DNA of 64,000 nt from Scylla paramamosain (lineage: Eukaryota > Arthropoda > Malacostraca > Decapoda > Portunidae), in NCBI RefSeq assembly GCF_035594125.1, contig NC_087156.1, positions 26,981,997-27,045,996 of the forward strand, written 5' to 3'. The notes below the pieces were generated by a model. That model was given only the letters and a program-made list of their open reading frames with translations. It was not told the origin of the DNA and did no database searches. Each line of letters starts with the position of its first letter. Positions within the stretch are counted from its first letter, which is position 1. Positions 1 through 11,454 of the stretch are shown here, in pieces. The translations under genes and the position numbers were made by a program.

Positions 1-338
1 AGGTGGTGACGACCCAAGTGGTGCCCACCACCATCTACACCACTATCTACAGGACCCAGGTGCAGCCCTTCACGCAGGTGCAGACTGTGGTGCAGACCCA
101 GTACGTCACTCCCACCCCTGTCTACCAGACTAGGGAGGTGACGAGCACCTCTGTGGTGCAGGTGTCCGGCCCGGACCGCGTCATCACCCAGCAGGTGGTG
201 CAGACTCAGCAACAGCAAAGCATCGTCTACCAAACTGTCAACCGACCCCAGCAGATCACCGTCACCACGACCGTCACAGGCACTTGTGGACAAACAGGAT
301 ACAACTATGACAGGCCGCAAAACGCTTTTAATTACTGA
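1..338 (+). CDS. Thr/Val/Gln-rich secreted-type protein, 3' part only (tandem paralogue 1)
   Basis: An open frame enters from the left edge and ends at TGA 336-338, so only the last 112 or so residues are visible; no start lies in the window. The protein is low-complexity and extended, rich in Thr, Val, Gln and Tyr, with repeats such as TQYVT and VVQT. It shares a ten-residue stretch (TQVVPTTIYT) and the tail pattern Cys-x-x-TGYNY-x-x-P-x-x-x-FN with the complete gene at 633-1841, which shows that the two are tandem duplicates. Codons end mostly in C or G, as in the neighbour and unlike the AT-rich surroundings, supporting real coding. The single Cys near the end matches the second gene's terminal Cys. 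I infer an extracellular structural protein by analogy with the neighbour's signal peptide; I do not recognise the family. An ATTAAA at 478-483 could be its poly(A) signal. Confidence 0.75.
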   Translation, partial: VVTTQVVPTTIYTTIYRTQVQPFTQVQTVVQTQYVTPTPVYQTREVTSTSVVQVSGPDRVITQQVVQTQQQQSIVYQTVNRPQQITVTTTVTGTCGQTGYNYDRPQNAFNY

Positions 339-477
339 ACTTCATCCGAAAGCCTTGTTATATGAGGAAGTGAATGCAAAGGGATCATTTTGCTAAATTT
401 CAAACTATTTCCAATTATACTGTTAGGATTTACGAATAGTAAAAATGTAACATATCATTATAGGTTTCTTTTCATCC

Positions 478-483
478 ATTAAA
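478..483 (+). terminator. Candidate poly(A) signal ATTAAA of paralogue 1
   Basis: An ATTAAA hexamer lies 140 bp after the first gene's stop codon and 150 bp before the next ATG. It is the only poly(A)-like hexamer I noticed in the gap. Confidence 0.35.
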
Positions 484-532
484 ACCAGTGGAGTTTCACG
501 CTTCAGATATTACACCATATATTTTTTCATGT

Positions 533-628
533 GTAAGTATTATTAAATATCACCAGTTTCATGTTATATCATTGATATCTATACAGGTATCACATACTCT
601 CTAATCACCTTACACTGTTCTTTAGCAG
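533..628 (+). other. Probable 5' UTR intron of the 402-aa gene
   Basis: GTAAGTAT at 533-540 is a near-perfect donor and TTTAGCAG ending at 628 a good acceptor, with a branch-like CTAATCA at 601-607. The intron would be 96 bp and the next exon would begin 4 bp before the ATG. It requires a short first exon, hence a promoter, within the 194 bp after the upstream gene's stop. Splicing is inferred, not observed. Confidence 0.5.
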
Positions 629-632
629 GAAA

Positions 633-1841
633 ATGAAGCTGCTGGTGTTGCTATCAGTGCTACTGGGGGTCTCGCTCTCAGCCACTGTACAGCGACAGCG
701 ACGGCAAGTCTGGGGCAACAGATTAAACCTGCAGTCGTCCCAGGGCTATCTCCCTCCCCGCCAGGAGCCGGATTGCCAGCCATCCACTGTCTACCGCACA
801 CAGACCCAGTACTCCACCAAAGTGATTCCTTCCACTGTTTACAACACTGACGTCCAGTACATCACTCAGACTTCAGTCAGCACTCAGCAGATCTATACGA
901 CAATTACTTCAGAGGTCGTGCGAACCCAGCAGATCCCCTCTATCGTGTACAGCACGGTGACGGTAACCAACACACAAGACAACACGCGTATTGAGGTCAT
1001 CACTCTCCCTGCCCAGGTCAACTACGTCACAAGCACAACAGAGGTCGTCAGCACCCTAGTCCAGTACCAGACCAGGTACACCACCCGCATCCAGCAGGTG
1101 CCCACCACCGTCACCAGGAACGTGGTGTCCACCCAGGTGGTTCCTCAGCAGGTTTACAGCACCGTCTACCAGACCCAGACGGTCACCAGCACCCAACAGC
1201 TGCCGGGACAGACCCGCACCGTCCAGAGCACCCAGTACAGCACTATCTACTCCACCACGGTCATCCCTGCCCCAGATGTGGTGCGCTCCACCACCGTTTA
1301 CAGCACCAGCATTGTCACCCAAACCATCACCCAGCCGGGACAGACACAAGTCGTCACCAGCACCCAGGTGGTGCCTGTCACCACCACCATCGTCTCTGAG
1401 GTGGTGCTCACCAACACACAGACTCAGTACGTCACCAGCACACAGGTGCAGCAGCAGGTGTCTACCGTCTACCGCACGCAGCAGGTATCCCAGTACGTCA
1501 CCAGGACGATAACGGTGCCCCAGCAGGTGGTCAGCACTCAAGTGTCAACACAGGTGGTGCCCACAACCATCTATACTCAGCAGACGATCCAAACCACTGT
1601 CTACCAGCCGGCCCAGACCCAGTACGTGACCGTCACTCGCACTGCTGTTAACACCCAGCAGGTGCCCGGCAGGACCCGCACGCAGTACGTCACCAGCATC
1701 GTATACAACACCAACTATGTCACCTCCACCACCTACAGACCTGTGTACAACACCATCACCGCCACAAGCACCAGCCAACCTGATTGCAACACTGGCTACA
1801 ACTACCCGACGCCTGCTCAACCCTTTAACCCACGAGGCTGA
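633..1841 (+). CDS. Secreted Thr/Val/Gln/Tyr-rich repetitive protein, 402 aa (tandem paralogue 2)
   Basis: A complete uninterrupted frame runs from ATG 633 to TGA 1839-1841. Residues 1-17 form a signal peptide (MKLLVLLSVLLGVSLSA), followed by RQRR at 21-24, a convertase-like site. Residues 55-380 are a degenerate repeat built from TQYVTSTQ, STVY, TTVY and QVVP units, with Thr, Val, Gln and Tyr alternating in a way suited to extended beta structure or O-glycosylation. There are only two Cys, C48 and C385, each in a PDC motif that brackets the repeat; the tail is TGYNY then PFNPRG. Third-position G/C is high. Known: such signal-bearing repeats in arthropods are commonly cuticle, gut-lining, egg-envelope or adhesive proteins. 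Inference: an extracellular structural protein of unknown tissue. The start is fixed by the signal peptide and by a splice acceptor 4 bp upstream. Confidence 0.85.
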   Translation: MKLLVLLSVLLGVSLSATVQRQRRQVWGNRLNLQSSQGYLPPRQEPDCQPSTVYRTQTQYSTKVIPSTVYNTDVQYITQTSVSTQQIYTTITSEVVRTQQIPSIVYSTVTVTNTQDNTRIEVITLPAQVNYVTSTTEVVSTLVQYQTRYTTRIQQVPTTVTRNVVSTQVVPQQVYSTVYQTQTVTSTQQLPGQTRTVQSTQYSTIYSTTVIPAPDVVRSTTVYSTSIVTQTITQPGQTQVVTSTQVVPVTTTIVSEVVLTNTQTQYVTSTQVQQQVSTVYRTQQVSQYVTRTITVPQQVVSTQVSTQVVPTTIYTQQTIQTTVYQPAQTQYVTVTRTAVNTQQVPGRTRTQYVTSIVYNTNYVTSTTYRPVYNTITATSTSQPDCNTGYNYPTPAQPFNPRG

Positions 1842-1993
1842 AAAAGCGACTAATATTTGGAGAGTATAATCGATCCCACAAATATTTTTCCAACTGTAAT
1901 GTTTAAAATGCAGTAAATACTAGTACATCACGCCGACGAATGCATTTGGTGATAATGAAGCGTTAACTATACCTGCAATGAATTCCATATGGA

Positions 1994-1999
1994 AATAAA
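1994..1999 (+). terminator. Candidate poly(A) signal AATAAA of the 402-aa gene
   Basis: AATAAA occurs 153 bp after the TGA, in an AT-rich stretch, a normal 3' UTR length for a small secreted-protein gene. No cDNA is available to confirm the cleavage site. Confidence 0.45.
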
Positions 2000-4397
2000 T
2001 CATGATCATTCCTCTTCATTGTTTCACCGAAACACAACGACGCAATATAAAACAGCCTTAAATACTTTGACATTTAGAAAAATGCGATATGAATAACTGA
2101 ATAACTATCTTCTCATGTTTCGACCTCTTCTAAACATTAACTTTTACACAGCTTAGAACGAACGATAAACCACTTTTTTTTTTGATTGACAAATCCACTT
2201 AAAACCTGCAGTTTATAATTCATGAAACGGATTAATTTCAGCATTTATTTCATATTCCGACAATCTACACCATGACTTGTGTTTCTCCTTTAGGCTGGAA
2301 CACCTTGTGGGAACTTTAGGGCAGAGACTTGAATCCTTCCTCTTTTGTGTTTCATACATGCAGTGTGTATAACCTTGCTTATGTTTTTTTTTCAATAATA
2401 ATTTTATTTTTATCTACTCATATCTGAACCACCAAAGGTGCTTGTGCACCTTTCCTCCCCTGCACACAAGCTTTACAGCTCATGCATGTAAAGAGTTACC
2501 AGACACAAAGAAAATCACTTACCCAGCTCTTCCACAAAGCCGAGACGACGCGAGAGGAGGAGGAGGAGCACAAAGGAAAGGGAAAGGGAAGGCATGTGCG
2601 TACTTCATGCGTAACGGGAGCAATGTTTGTAGACAGAGTTTTACGGAGGGACTGTCTTGATCCTGATGGACGGTGGAAAAGGAACAATAAAATATTTTCT
2701 CGTCCTCCACCTCTATATAAGGAAGTGAATAAAACAGAGAAAAAAATAGATTAGTCGGAGAAGGAAAGGGACCGAGGATATGAATGACGCTCCGTACCGC
2801 TGCTGTTGCTGAGCCAAGGCCGCCCTTGATACGCGCCGCAAAGCAGGTCAAGAGATGAACAATTTTTCTTCTATCGCAAAACTTTTTTTCTAGCATAGTA
2901 CACAAACACACACACAAAAAAAAAAAAAAATACAATATTGGAATTGTGTGAAAATAACTATTACGATATCCGGTAATGCTTCACCAGCAAGATAACGACG
3001 CTAATGCTTGCGCGACCTTCCTTGATTCACACCACCGCACGGAAAGAAGGAAAATCGTCAGTTTCCTCCAGACTGAAGAACAAAAACCGAAGCTATGACT
3101 ATGATGCTTCATGTCCCTGGCGAGGCTTTACTGATGCTGCGAGAAAAAAAAAATGCAACTGTTGAAGACGGAATTAGACGAGCGAGGCATTGCTTTTGCT
3201 TAAGATAAATGGTGAGATTTACGAGGAAAAGATACAATAATTAATGAATACATAAATAAAAAGAACAAACGCGAGTAACGATGCATACTTTACTTGACGT
3301 GCAAGCCATTAATCACTACGAAAACAAAACAGATATGTACAAGCGGAGTGAATAAAATGAAAGATTGGTGTGTGGCATACGTTCACAGACACATCCTTTA
3401 ACTAATGTACCTGTACGAGTATTATATGGCGCGAGTCACTGAAATCATTATCAGACTAGAGGACCTAACACCGAGGATCACACGTGTGTTTCGTGGCTCA
3501 ATAAGCTAAAGGAATGGCATCATCAAACACTTCGGCGTTTTTCTTTCACTACTCTTAACCCTCTCAATGCTGGGCGATTTTTTTTCCCCCATCATCTACA
3601 AATTCCTACACACTTATCATTATGTTGTAGTTTCGTAGCCCTCCAACTTAGAAAAGACAAAAGTGAACCACTTATTCTTTCTTTGTGTCCATGCATGTAA
3701 TTTCTGTACAGCACTCTCAGTGTTACCAAACAACCCTGGCAATAAAAGGATCAACAGGTTAACTATACTGGAACTTATAGGGGATCTTCAAAGGAACCTT
3801 CGCAATCTCATCGATAGTTTAACAAGGATTCTACACCATCAAGGGAGAAAAACATCCATGAGAACCATAATAATCATCCCTGACTCCATTAAAGAGTCCT
3901 TTAAGGAAATCTAAAAATAAGCGTCCTGAAATAGAATCTAAAACTTTAATTAGATTCGTGCGTTTCCTCACGACTGCACAGGAAAGGAGACCACTGGTGC
4001 TCGCCTTGCTTTCATTTTCGTGAAAAACAAATCATAGGAAATTATTGCATAATCCTCTCAGCAGTGTATGGCGTATATAATTGTGGAGACAGGCCGCAAC
4101 CCATCCGCGAGACAATGATGAACCAGAAACAAGACAAGTCCGCTACCTGATGGATGGGCTCGCTACTTACTCAAGATGACGGTCGGCGTCAGAGGATATT
4201 ACGAAATATCAAAGAGAACAAAAAAAAAAGTCTTCTTGCTGTCCACATCCCATCGCGCCCCTCCCGAAAGCCTCCCGTCGCCCCGCCGCTCAACCTCAAC
4301 TTCGCCATTTCTCGCCTGGGTTCTCTCGCCAGCCCCCTGACACTCATCCCCGTGGCCTGACTAAACGCCCTCTCGTGGGGTTCTCCTGTCGGCGGAT

Positions 4398-4401
<4 letters not shown>

Positions 4402-4470
<69 letters not shown>

Positions 4471-4491
4471 GGAGAGAGAGAGAGAGAGAGA
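4402..4491. repeat. (GA)n microsatellite
   Basis: About 90 bp of GA dinucleotides with two small interruptions (AAAGAGAGGG near the right end). Confidence 0.98.
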
Positions 4492-5290
4492 ATTTTCTCG
4501 TACGTTAACTTTCATTAACGAGTCAAAACTAAACCACAAAAACCAAAACAGCAGCCCAGTGTTTCACTGTCAATTTTTTTCACGGTTTCTTCAGTGCAGA
4601 AATAAATTTTAAAAAAGTTTGAAATTTATTCTACGCATGAGAGATGAAGAAAAAGCCTGATCATCAATAACCTTATCTAAATGTGTTATTCTGACGATAT
4701 TTTTTTCCCTACAGAACAATTCCTCTTTCTACTAAGCAGAATTCAAAAACATTATTATTCAAAAGCCAAAACCCCATATCATCAAACAACTGATTCCTTA
4801 ACAAACTGCCGCTTAAAAACACTGTAGCACCTAATTCAAAAACTCGTAGAGATTATTTTTCCCTCTCGACTTCGAGTGAAAAGAAGAAAAGATTGACGAT
4901 GATCTCATCCCAGGTGGCCACAATTATCTTTCTCCTTGCCCTCACTGCCAGCCACCTCACTGCTCCACTTGTAGCCCTTATTGACTTTACCTTGCTCTTT
5001 CACTGCGTACCTTTCCCCTTAACCTTTTCCCACTGACCATAGCTATTCACCAGTCCCCTTTTCCTACATCAGGCAGCCACCATGTCCAACCAAACTAACC
5101 CGTCCATCCCCTTCCCTTCACACACGCCTTCGCTCCTCTTCCCCCTGTGACCTACTCTACACTCCCCGTTGTAAACGAGTGACCCTCAGGAAGACTCAAG
5201 AAGACCGACGATTTTCTCAGCGACATCAAGGTCACTTTTCAATGGTGACTTTGCGGGTCTTGGGTGAAAGTGGTCGTGGACAGAGGAGAT

Positions 5291-5329
<39 letters not shown>
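5291..5329. repeat. (GT)n microsatellite
   Basis: GTGTAT followed by an uninterrupted GT run. Confidence 0.95.
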
Positions 5330-5330
<1 letters not shown>

Positions 5331-5946
5331 GGGAGCTGGATAGGGTTGTGTGTCGTGCGAGGATGGATGGATGGAAGGATCAGACAGTAGAGGAAGGGAA
5401 GGAGGGAGGGAGGGAATATGAGAAGTGGGGTAAGGGGAATGGTGGTGGAAAGATGGAAGGGAAAGGTGTTGTTAGATCCTTAAATTGCTCCGCTAAAAAA
5501 ACTACACAAGCTGTAATTGAGGTGCGCTGCGCTGTGCTGGACAAGGCGATGGGTAGTGAAGGTGATATTCAGTCTTTGAAAGGTTTGAAAGGAAGATTTT
5601 GATTTTTTTTTTTTTTTATCTTTTACGTGGAGAATCTTAAAAATACAGCTAGAAAATATATATATATATAACAATGTGGAAAGGCGAGTCTGACGCAAAA
5701 GTAAACTATCCATGAGACAGACAGACAAACAGACAGGAAGACAAACAGGCAAGCAGGTAAGCAGAAAAATATAAATAAAAACTAAACATCACGAACTATA
5801 AAAATATACAGACATCTTTGTTATATAATCATCTTCACAACAACAACAACATATATAGTCAGACACGCTAAAAAGAAAAAAAAAAATAAGGGGCGAGCAA
5901 AAAAAGTTGCAGATTACATCGTCCACCTCGACCTGTGCAAGTAAGC

Positions 5947-5948
<2 letters not shown>

Positions 5949-6018
<70 letters not shown>
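5949..6018. repeat. (GT)n microsatellite
   Basis: Uninterrupted 70-bp GT array. It creates spurious Cys/Val and Thr/His reading frames on the two strands. Confidence 0.98.
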
Positions 6019-6019
<1 letters not shown>

Positions 6020-7016
6020 CCAACTGACACTTGATGGATACGGAGAGAGTGACAGAGCAAGAGAAAGAGAAGGAAAGAAGGTGACGCTGCGTTCTGAAGA
6101 TATATACGACAGAAGAGGATCCCACGGCCAGGGAAAAGCAGGAATGAAAGGAGAGCGAGGCGGGGCATGTTCTGGGGAGGGTGAAGGAAGCTTGAGGGGC
6201 GGGAGGTGGAGAGTGGAGCGTGTAAAGAATCTGAATGGGGCTAGACTTGAGGGAGAGTGGGACTGAGTTGAAAGGGAAAGAGATATTGGATTCTGTAAAG
6301 GGGGGGAATGTAGGCCGAGTTACAGCGCTCCGGATAGGGTAGGAGAAGGGAGAGAGGAAGAAGGGGGGAGAGAGTAAGTGGGAGGGAGTGTGGAGACGGC
6401 GCCCACTGAATGCAATGATGAGTGGCACGAGAAGAATTAGTATTTTTTTATGTAATGATTGTGTGTGTGCGTGTGTGTATGTGTGTGGTGTTTTGTCTGG
6501 GCCTCTCCGTGTGGGATTGTCGGCCTAGCTGGTATAACATAGATAGAAAAGAGGCAACAGCAGACAGCAACAAAAACTTGGAAAATAAAAGGCCCACTGA
6601 GATGCCAGTCCCAAAGGAAAAGGGTAAAAAGGATGATAGGATGTTCTGAGGCCAACCGAGCGTTTCTTTAGCTTCCCTACTTCTCATCATTGCCAATGTT
6701 GAGGAGGCAAATAGATGTTCACCTGCTCCTCTCATTCATTTCCTGAACTTTTTTTCCTACTTTTATATTTTGTTCATTCGTTTTTTTTCTTTCTTTCTTT
6801 CTTTCTTCCGCGTATGTGTGTAATGTCGTTGTTTCCTTTATTATCTCTCAGCCTTTTTTTTTGTGTGTGTGTGGGGGGGGGGGGGGTGTTGATATTTTCT
6901 TTTATATAAGTTCACCTTCAATCAATGCCATTTTTCTTCTTCCGTTTTCTGTTTTTCGCTTCCTTGCTTCTCGTATCGTCTTCGTCTGCTTCTATTACTT
7001 AATTCTCGTCACATTG

Positions 7017-7018
<2 letters not shown>

Positions 7019-7102
<84 letters not shown>
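7019..7102. repeat. (CT)n microsatellite with pyrimidine-rich flank
   Basis: A pure TC array of about 84 bp, followed to about 7680 by a strongly pyrimidine-biased TCC/CTT tract and, at 7249-7279, an opposite-sense (GA)n block. Confidence 0.97.
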
Positions 7103-7104
<2 letters not shown>

Positions 7105-7244
7105 CCCACACCATCCACCTTTCACTTCCCATTTACCCTCCTCCTCTTCCTCCTGCTGCTCCTCCTCCTCCTCCTCCACCTCCTCCTACTCCTCCCCTCC
7201 TTCTCACTCCTTCTCACTCATTCTCCCTTCACCTCCACACACAC

Positions 7245-7281
<37 letters not shown>

Positions 7282-7858
7282 CGGAGCATAGAATGACGAA
7301 ACAAGAGAGGAAAATCTCTTTGTTGCGAAGGGCTGCCCTTCCCTCCCCATCTTCCTTACGTCTCTCCCTCTTCTCCTCCCTTCTCCCCTTCCTTCCTTCA
7401 TTTATTTCACTTCTCCCCTCCCTTCACCCTCTTCTTCATTTCCTTCTCTTAATCCTTCCTTCCTTTCTTCCCTTGCTCCTTCCCTTACTTTCCACTCTCC
7501 TTCCATACCTTCACCCTCTCCTTCCAGCTCCTCCTCCCGCCCTGACCCCCTTTCTTCCTGCCCTCTTAATCCAGCATCATTTTTTCTCTTCCTGCCTTCG
7601 CTCCCTCCCTCTCTCCCTCCGCCTGCCTTCCTCCTTTCTCCCCTTGCCCTTTCTCTTCCCTTCCCTGCATTGTCTTCCTAGAGTTCGTTCATTTTATACA
7701 TCAATGGTTTCTTTTGTTATAACATCTGCAGTTGTCCTTATCTTTCATTAATGTTATTGATTATTACTATTCCTTTTCTTTTGAGTGGGTAGGGAAAGGA
7801 CTGACTTGACAAAAAATACATACTCGTATATACGTACATACTATATGGTAGGAAATGG

Positions 7859-7859
<1 letters not shown>

Positions 7860-7900
<41 letters not shown>

Positions 7901-7907
7901 ACACACA
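7860..7907. repeat. (AC)n microsatellite
   Basis: AC array with one AT interruption near the right end. Confidence 0.95.
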
Positions 7908-8049
7908 AACTTAACGTAGGTTGAATAAACCTGGAGAAAAGAAATTAAGCACAAGAATATATGAATAAATGAGGATGGAAAAATAAAAAAAAAACGAAAA
8001 AAAGACAAACACGCCCTTACTTGCAACATAAACCAACACAACACTAAAC

Positions 8050-8053
<4 letters not shown>

Positions 8054-8135
<82 letters not shown>
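8054..8135. repeat. (CT)n microsatellite
   Basis: Uninterrupted TC array of about 82 bp. Confidence 0.98.
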
Positions 8136-8139
<4 letters not shown>

Positions 8140-8210
8140 CATCTCCCGCCTCCCCCAACGCCCTAGCCTTCGTCCGTGAAACGCGTGAAAGGATGTAATT
8201 ACAAAGGACA

Positions 8211-8214
8211 AAAA

Positions 8215-8245
<31 letters not shown>

Positions 8246-8247
8246 AT
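8211..8247. repeat. (AAAT)n microsatellite
   Basis: About nine tandem AAAT/AATA units. Confidence 0.95.
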
Positions 8248-8435
8248 GAAAAATTACTACAGCCCATTTAAGATGTGTAATTATGAACGTCTACTGATAC
8301 AGGTAAAGTATTTAAAATAAACTCTTCTACAGTATTAAATTATCTTTGGTAAGTTGTTTTATCCTAAAAATTAGAAACTGGTCTAAAAACATAGCAACAG
8401 ACCCAAGGTGATGAAGAAGGTGATGGTGTTAAAAA

Positions 8436-8470
8436 CAATAATAACAATAATAATAATAATAATAATAATA

Positions 8471-8521
<51 letters not shown>
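8436..8521. repeat. (AAT)n-(ATT)n mirror-sense array, self-complementary
   Basis: An AAT block of about 35 bp passes directly into an ATT block of about 50 bp. The two halves are reverse complements, so the array can fold into a long hairpin. Confidence 0.95.
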
Positions 8522-8523
<2 letters not shown>

Positions 8524-9802
8524 TCCACGTACTGTACTAATACCATCTCATTTGGGGAAAATAAGACAAAAGAAAAATTAATAAAAAAACAAATGAATAA
8601 ATCAGTAAATAAATAAGTAAATAAATAATTACAAAGAACAAAGTAAAGGCATCAGTTACAAACGGCACAAACCAACAAAAGCAGGAATAGCCTTTCGTAC
8701 GTACTTTGGTAAATTGTAAACAAAGACAAGAGAAGTATCTATTACCAAAAAATACACTTAAATACATAGATAATTACCTATCTATATGTCATTACCTTGG
8801 GCTGCGCATCGCGTCTCCCCATAGCGCACCGAGCTGCCCCCCCATCTCCCTTGCTCCTCGGGTTTCATTATATAAGACGCGTTCGTTGGCTCGGCGTCCT
8901 TGGGCACTCCCTGCACAGGTACGGTAATGAGCGTGTACGCCGCTGACAAAGCAAGTGGTCATTACAAAAAGGAGGCATTTTTCAACAGCCGTCCATCCAT
9001 GTAATTATTATCCTTAACGACACCTGCGTCACGACCAGGTAATTGCCACCTGATTACACGCCAGTCCTTGTTCACTGACTCGGATCAGCGTTCTTCTAAA
9101 TTCTAATGGCTGCCACAAGCGGGTGCTCGGTACTAATGAACAAAGAATACCCGAAAATCAAGATTTAAGCCGAAAACGATTGCAAAGCTTATCATCATTC
9201 AGATTCTAGTGACGCGCCAAAAATGGAACCTCGATGCTTCAATGAAAACACCCTCGAAAATATGAACAAAAACGAAAATTACTGTAAGGACACATAATGC
9301 AGACCCAACTCAGACCACAATGGCAATGATCGTGCTGAAACACACATGATAACATACAATTTCATCCTCAGACATTGGTCGTCGACATCCATAACAACCA
9401 CCTATAGAATGAAACAGTCTGAGAAGTCCCATCAAGTGTCGGTGGTGTCTTCTGTACGGTGAAACTATTATGATCGGTAGGGTTACAAAGGAGGGGAGAA
9501 GACTGTCGAGTGGTTGTGTTTCAACTACATTTACTTGGTGTACGTGACGAGTAGCGCATCACCCAACTCCAAGCCTGACATCCCGCGCGTCGCCACAACA
9601 AGCATTCCCGGTCCCGAAGGCAAAGTAGTCACCGTTTAATTTTCATCAGCATGAACTCAGTATATTTGTTTTCTCATTAACTTTTATTAATTACAAGATG
9701 TAATAATTGCAATGAGAAATTAGTCGTACCTCGTTGAGGTTTAAATAACTTGTGCGCAATGTAATTCTTGTCATCCTCACTACGTTATTATTTTCCTCTC
9801 AG

Positions 9803-9986
9803 TGTACCTCATTTTTGTATGTGGAGGAGGATCACAGTTCCTTTGTTAGTGGTCGGCAAGGTGCACGCGTTCCCGACACCACCATAGTTAACCGCGTGGC
9901 GGTGAGGGAAGGATGCAACCCAGTCATTACCAGGCAATTACATGACGCCGCACTCTTGATCACCATCGGAAAACAAGACGTAGAAG
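9803..9986 (+). CDS. Orphan exon-like frame, unrecognised
   Basis: A 184-bp stretch is bounded by a strong acceptor (pyrimidine run TTTTCCTCTCAG ending at 9802) and a donor GTTAGT at 987-992 of the ninth kilobase (9987-9992). Read from its first base it is open for 61 codons plus one base and contains LYVEEDHSSF, TTIVNRVAVREGCNPV and LHDAALLITIG. Third-position use is GC-leaning compared with its flanks. There is no ATG in frame; the frame closes at a TAA at 9746-9748. I do not recognise the protein and found no partner exon on the + strand. It could be an internal exon of a gene whose other exons are not evident, or chance. Confidence 0.3.
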
Positions 9987-11260
9987 GTTAGTGGGGCAGA
10001 TGGTTACGGAAGACGACGAGTAGAGGGAGTGAAGGAAAGCCGGGAGGGAAGCGGGGAAGGAAGAGAGAAAGGGGCCAGAATTAAGCCGAGGGAAACTTGT
10101 CTGTCTGCAAGGAGTTACTACACCAGTTACGTGTCTAGCAACAAGAAAATGAACAAATTGTAAAAGTACGTGACATTACTGCAAAGCGTTAAGTCGCAGG
10201 GATCACGTACTTAGGGTCGTAGAGTAGAAAGTCACTGCTCTGGGATCTCTACACTGCGGTGACAGGGAGATGTATACTCTGGAGTGGTAACAGTGGTTTT
10301 GATGCTCGTAGTTGTCAAAATAAAGGCTTTAAGTCTGGAATCATTTGGCACGTTTAATCAGCAGTATAATTACATACCTAACGTTTTTAAGCAGAGAATG
10401 AAGTATGAAGCAAACACCACAATTTTCACTGCTACTGCCGCCGCCACCAAGACATTAAGAAAACCCTCAGAGATCTCTGGATTCCACTACAACTTCCCTC
10501 TTGACTATAATCACACACATCCAGGTTTATAATGCCTCACACCTTGAATCAGAGGCGTCAAAATACCCACAACTCACGTAAAGCACCACCACCTACAGTG
10601 ACGAACGCGATTTTTATAGACATTTATTTTCCCTCCTAGCCAAACAACACACTCATGGGAGCACACTTACTATCCCACACACTGTTTGTCCCCACCACAA
10701 AATTGCTATAGACTCCGAGGCAACAGTGTTTTGCTTTCATTACAGCTGATGCAACACGTGAGGCAAGCACCGCGGTGATGAGAGAAGGGATCATCTGGCA
10801 ACACTGACTTACGATTACTCAGCCACCACCACTAGGCTTTACACTGGCGATTATTATTTTTTTTTTTTTATTTAAGTCATGCACACATGATAGTGACCTA
10901 ATCAAATCTGAGTTGTAAATAAATGTAAGTAAATGTCGTCGCAGTCAACTAAAATGTAATGATTATGCTCCCATCTCCTATAGCTAGCAATGTTCAACAG
11001 CAGAATGGAAAAAACCTAACAAATAAAGCTCCTTCATAAGATATATATCAAGAAGAATCTCGCGGCTATATTTTTTTTTTCTTTCTGGCTCCTATCCCCT
11101 ACAATGCTGGAAACTTGGTGGGAAGGCTGGGTTTTCGGGTGGGGAAAGCTAAAATAGATTTAGATACTGCCTCTTACCACCAAAAATAAATAGGGAGCTG
11201 CAAACTGCTGCTATTGTAATGACCCATAATATTCCTGATCTTAATAATTCCGCGTAGCTA

Positions 11261-11427
11261 ACGATACCTATGGAAAAATCTCCAGAAATCTGTAGTTTAC
11301 CTCACTGCTGCTGCGTCGCCACCGATATCGACGGAAAATCTTCAGAAATCTGTAGTTTACCTCACTGCTGCAGCGTTGCCAGCGAAACCGACGGAAAAAT
11401 CTCAAGAAATCTGTAGTTGACCTCACA
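11261..11427. repeat. 60-bp tandem repeat, about 2.8 copies
   Basis: The unit contains GAAATCTGTAGTTTACCTCA followed by CTGCTG and ends in CGACGGAAAA. Copies align at a period of 60 then 61 bp; the first is truncated on the left (starting ACGATACCTATGG) and the last is diverged after GACCTCAC. Confidence 0.85.
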
Positions 11428-11454
11428 CGAGCAGAAGAGATACGGGAAATTCTG

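Larger units (their letters stand above)
2001..9802. other. Gene-poor stretch rich in microsatellites
   Basis: I see no supportable coding gene here. Reading frames in this stretch, including a 311-residue one at 6816-7751, are translations of CT/TCC low-complexity DNA or of (GT)n and (GA)n arrays, several lack ATG, and they show no domain. The arrays are listed separately. Around 2440-2760 and 3540-3960 there is unique-looking AT-rich sequence without recognisable function. Confidence 0.6.

Noticed and set aside
1056..1541. 161-codon frame on the - strand
   Set aside because: Antisense shadow of the GC-rich repetitive gene at 633-1841.
5868..6428. 186-codon frame on the - strand with a Thr/His run
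   Set aside because: Created by the (GT)n array at 5949-6018; flanks show no coding character.
6816..7751. 311-codon open frame on the + strand
   Set aside because: It is Ser/Leu/Pro translation of (CT)n and TCC-rich DNA interrupted by a (GA)n block; no domain and no signal of selection.
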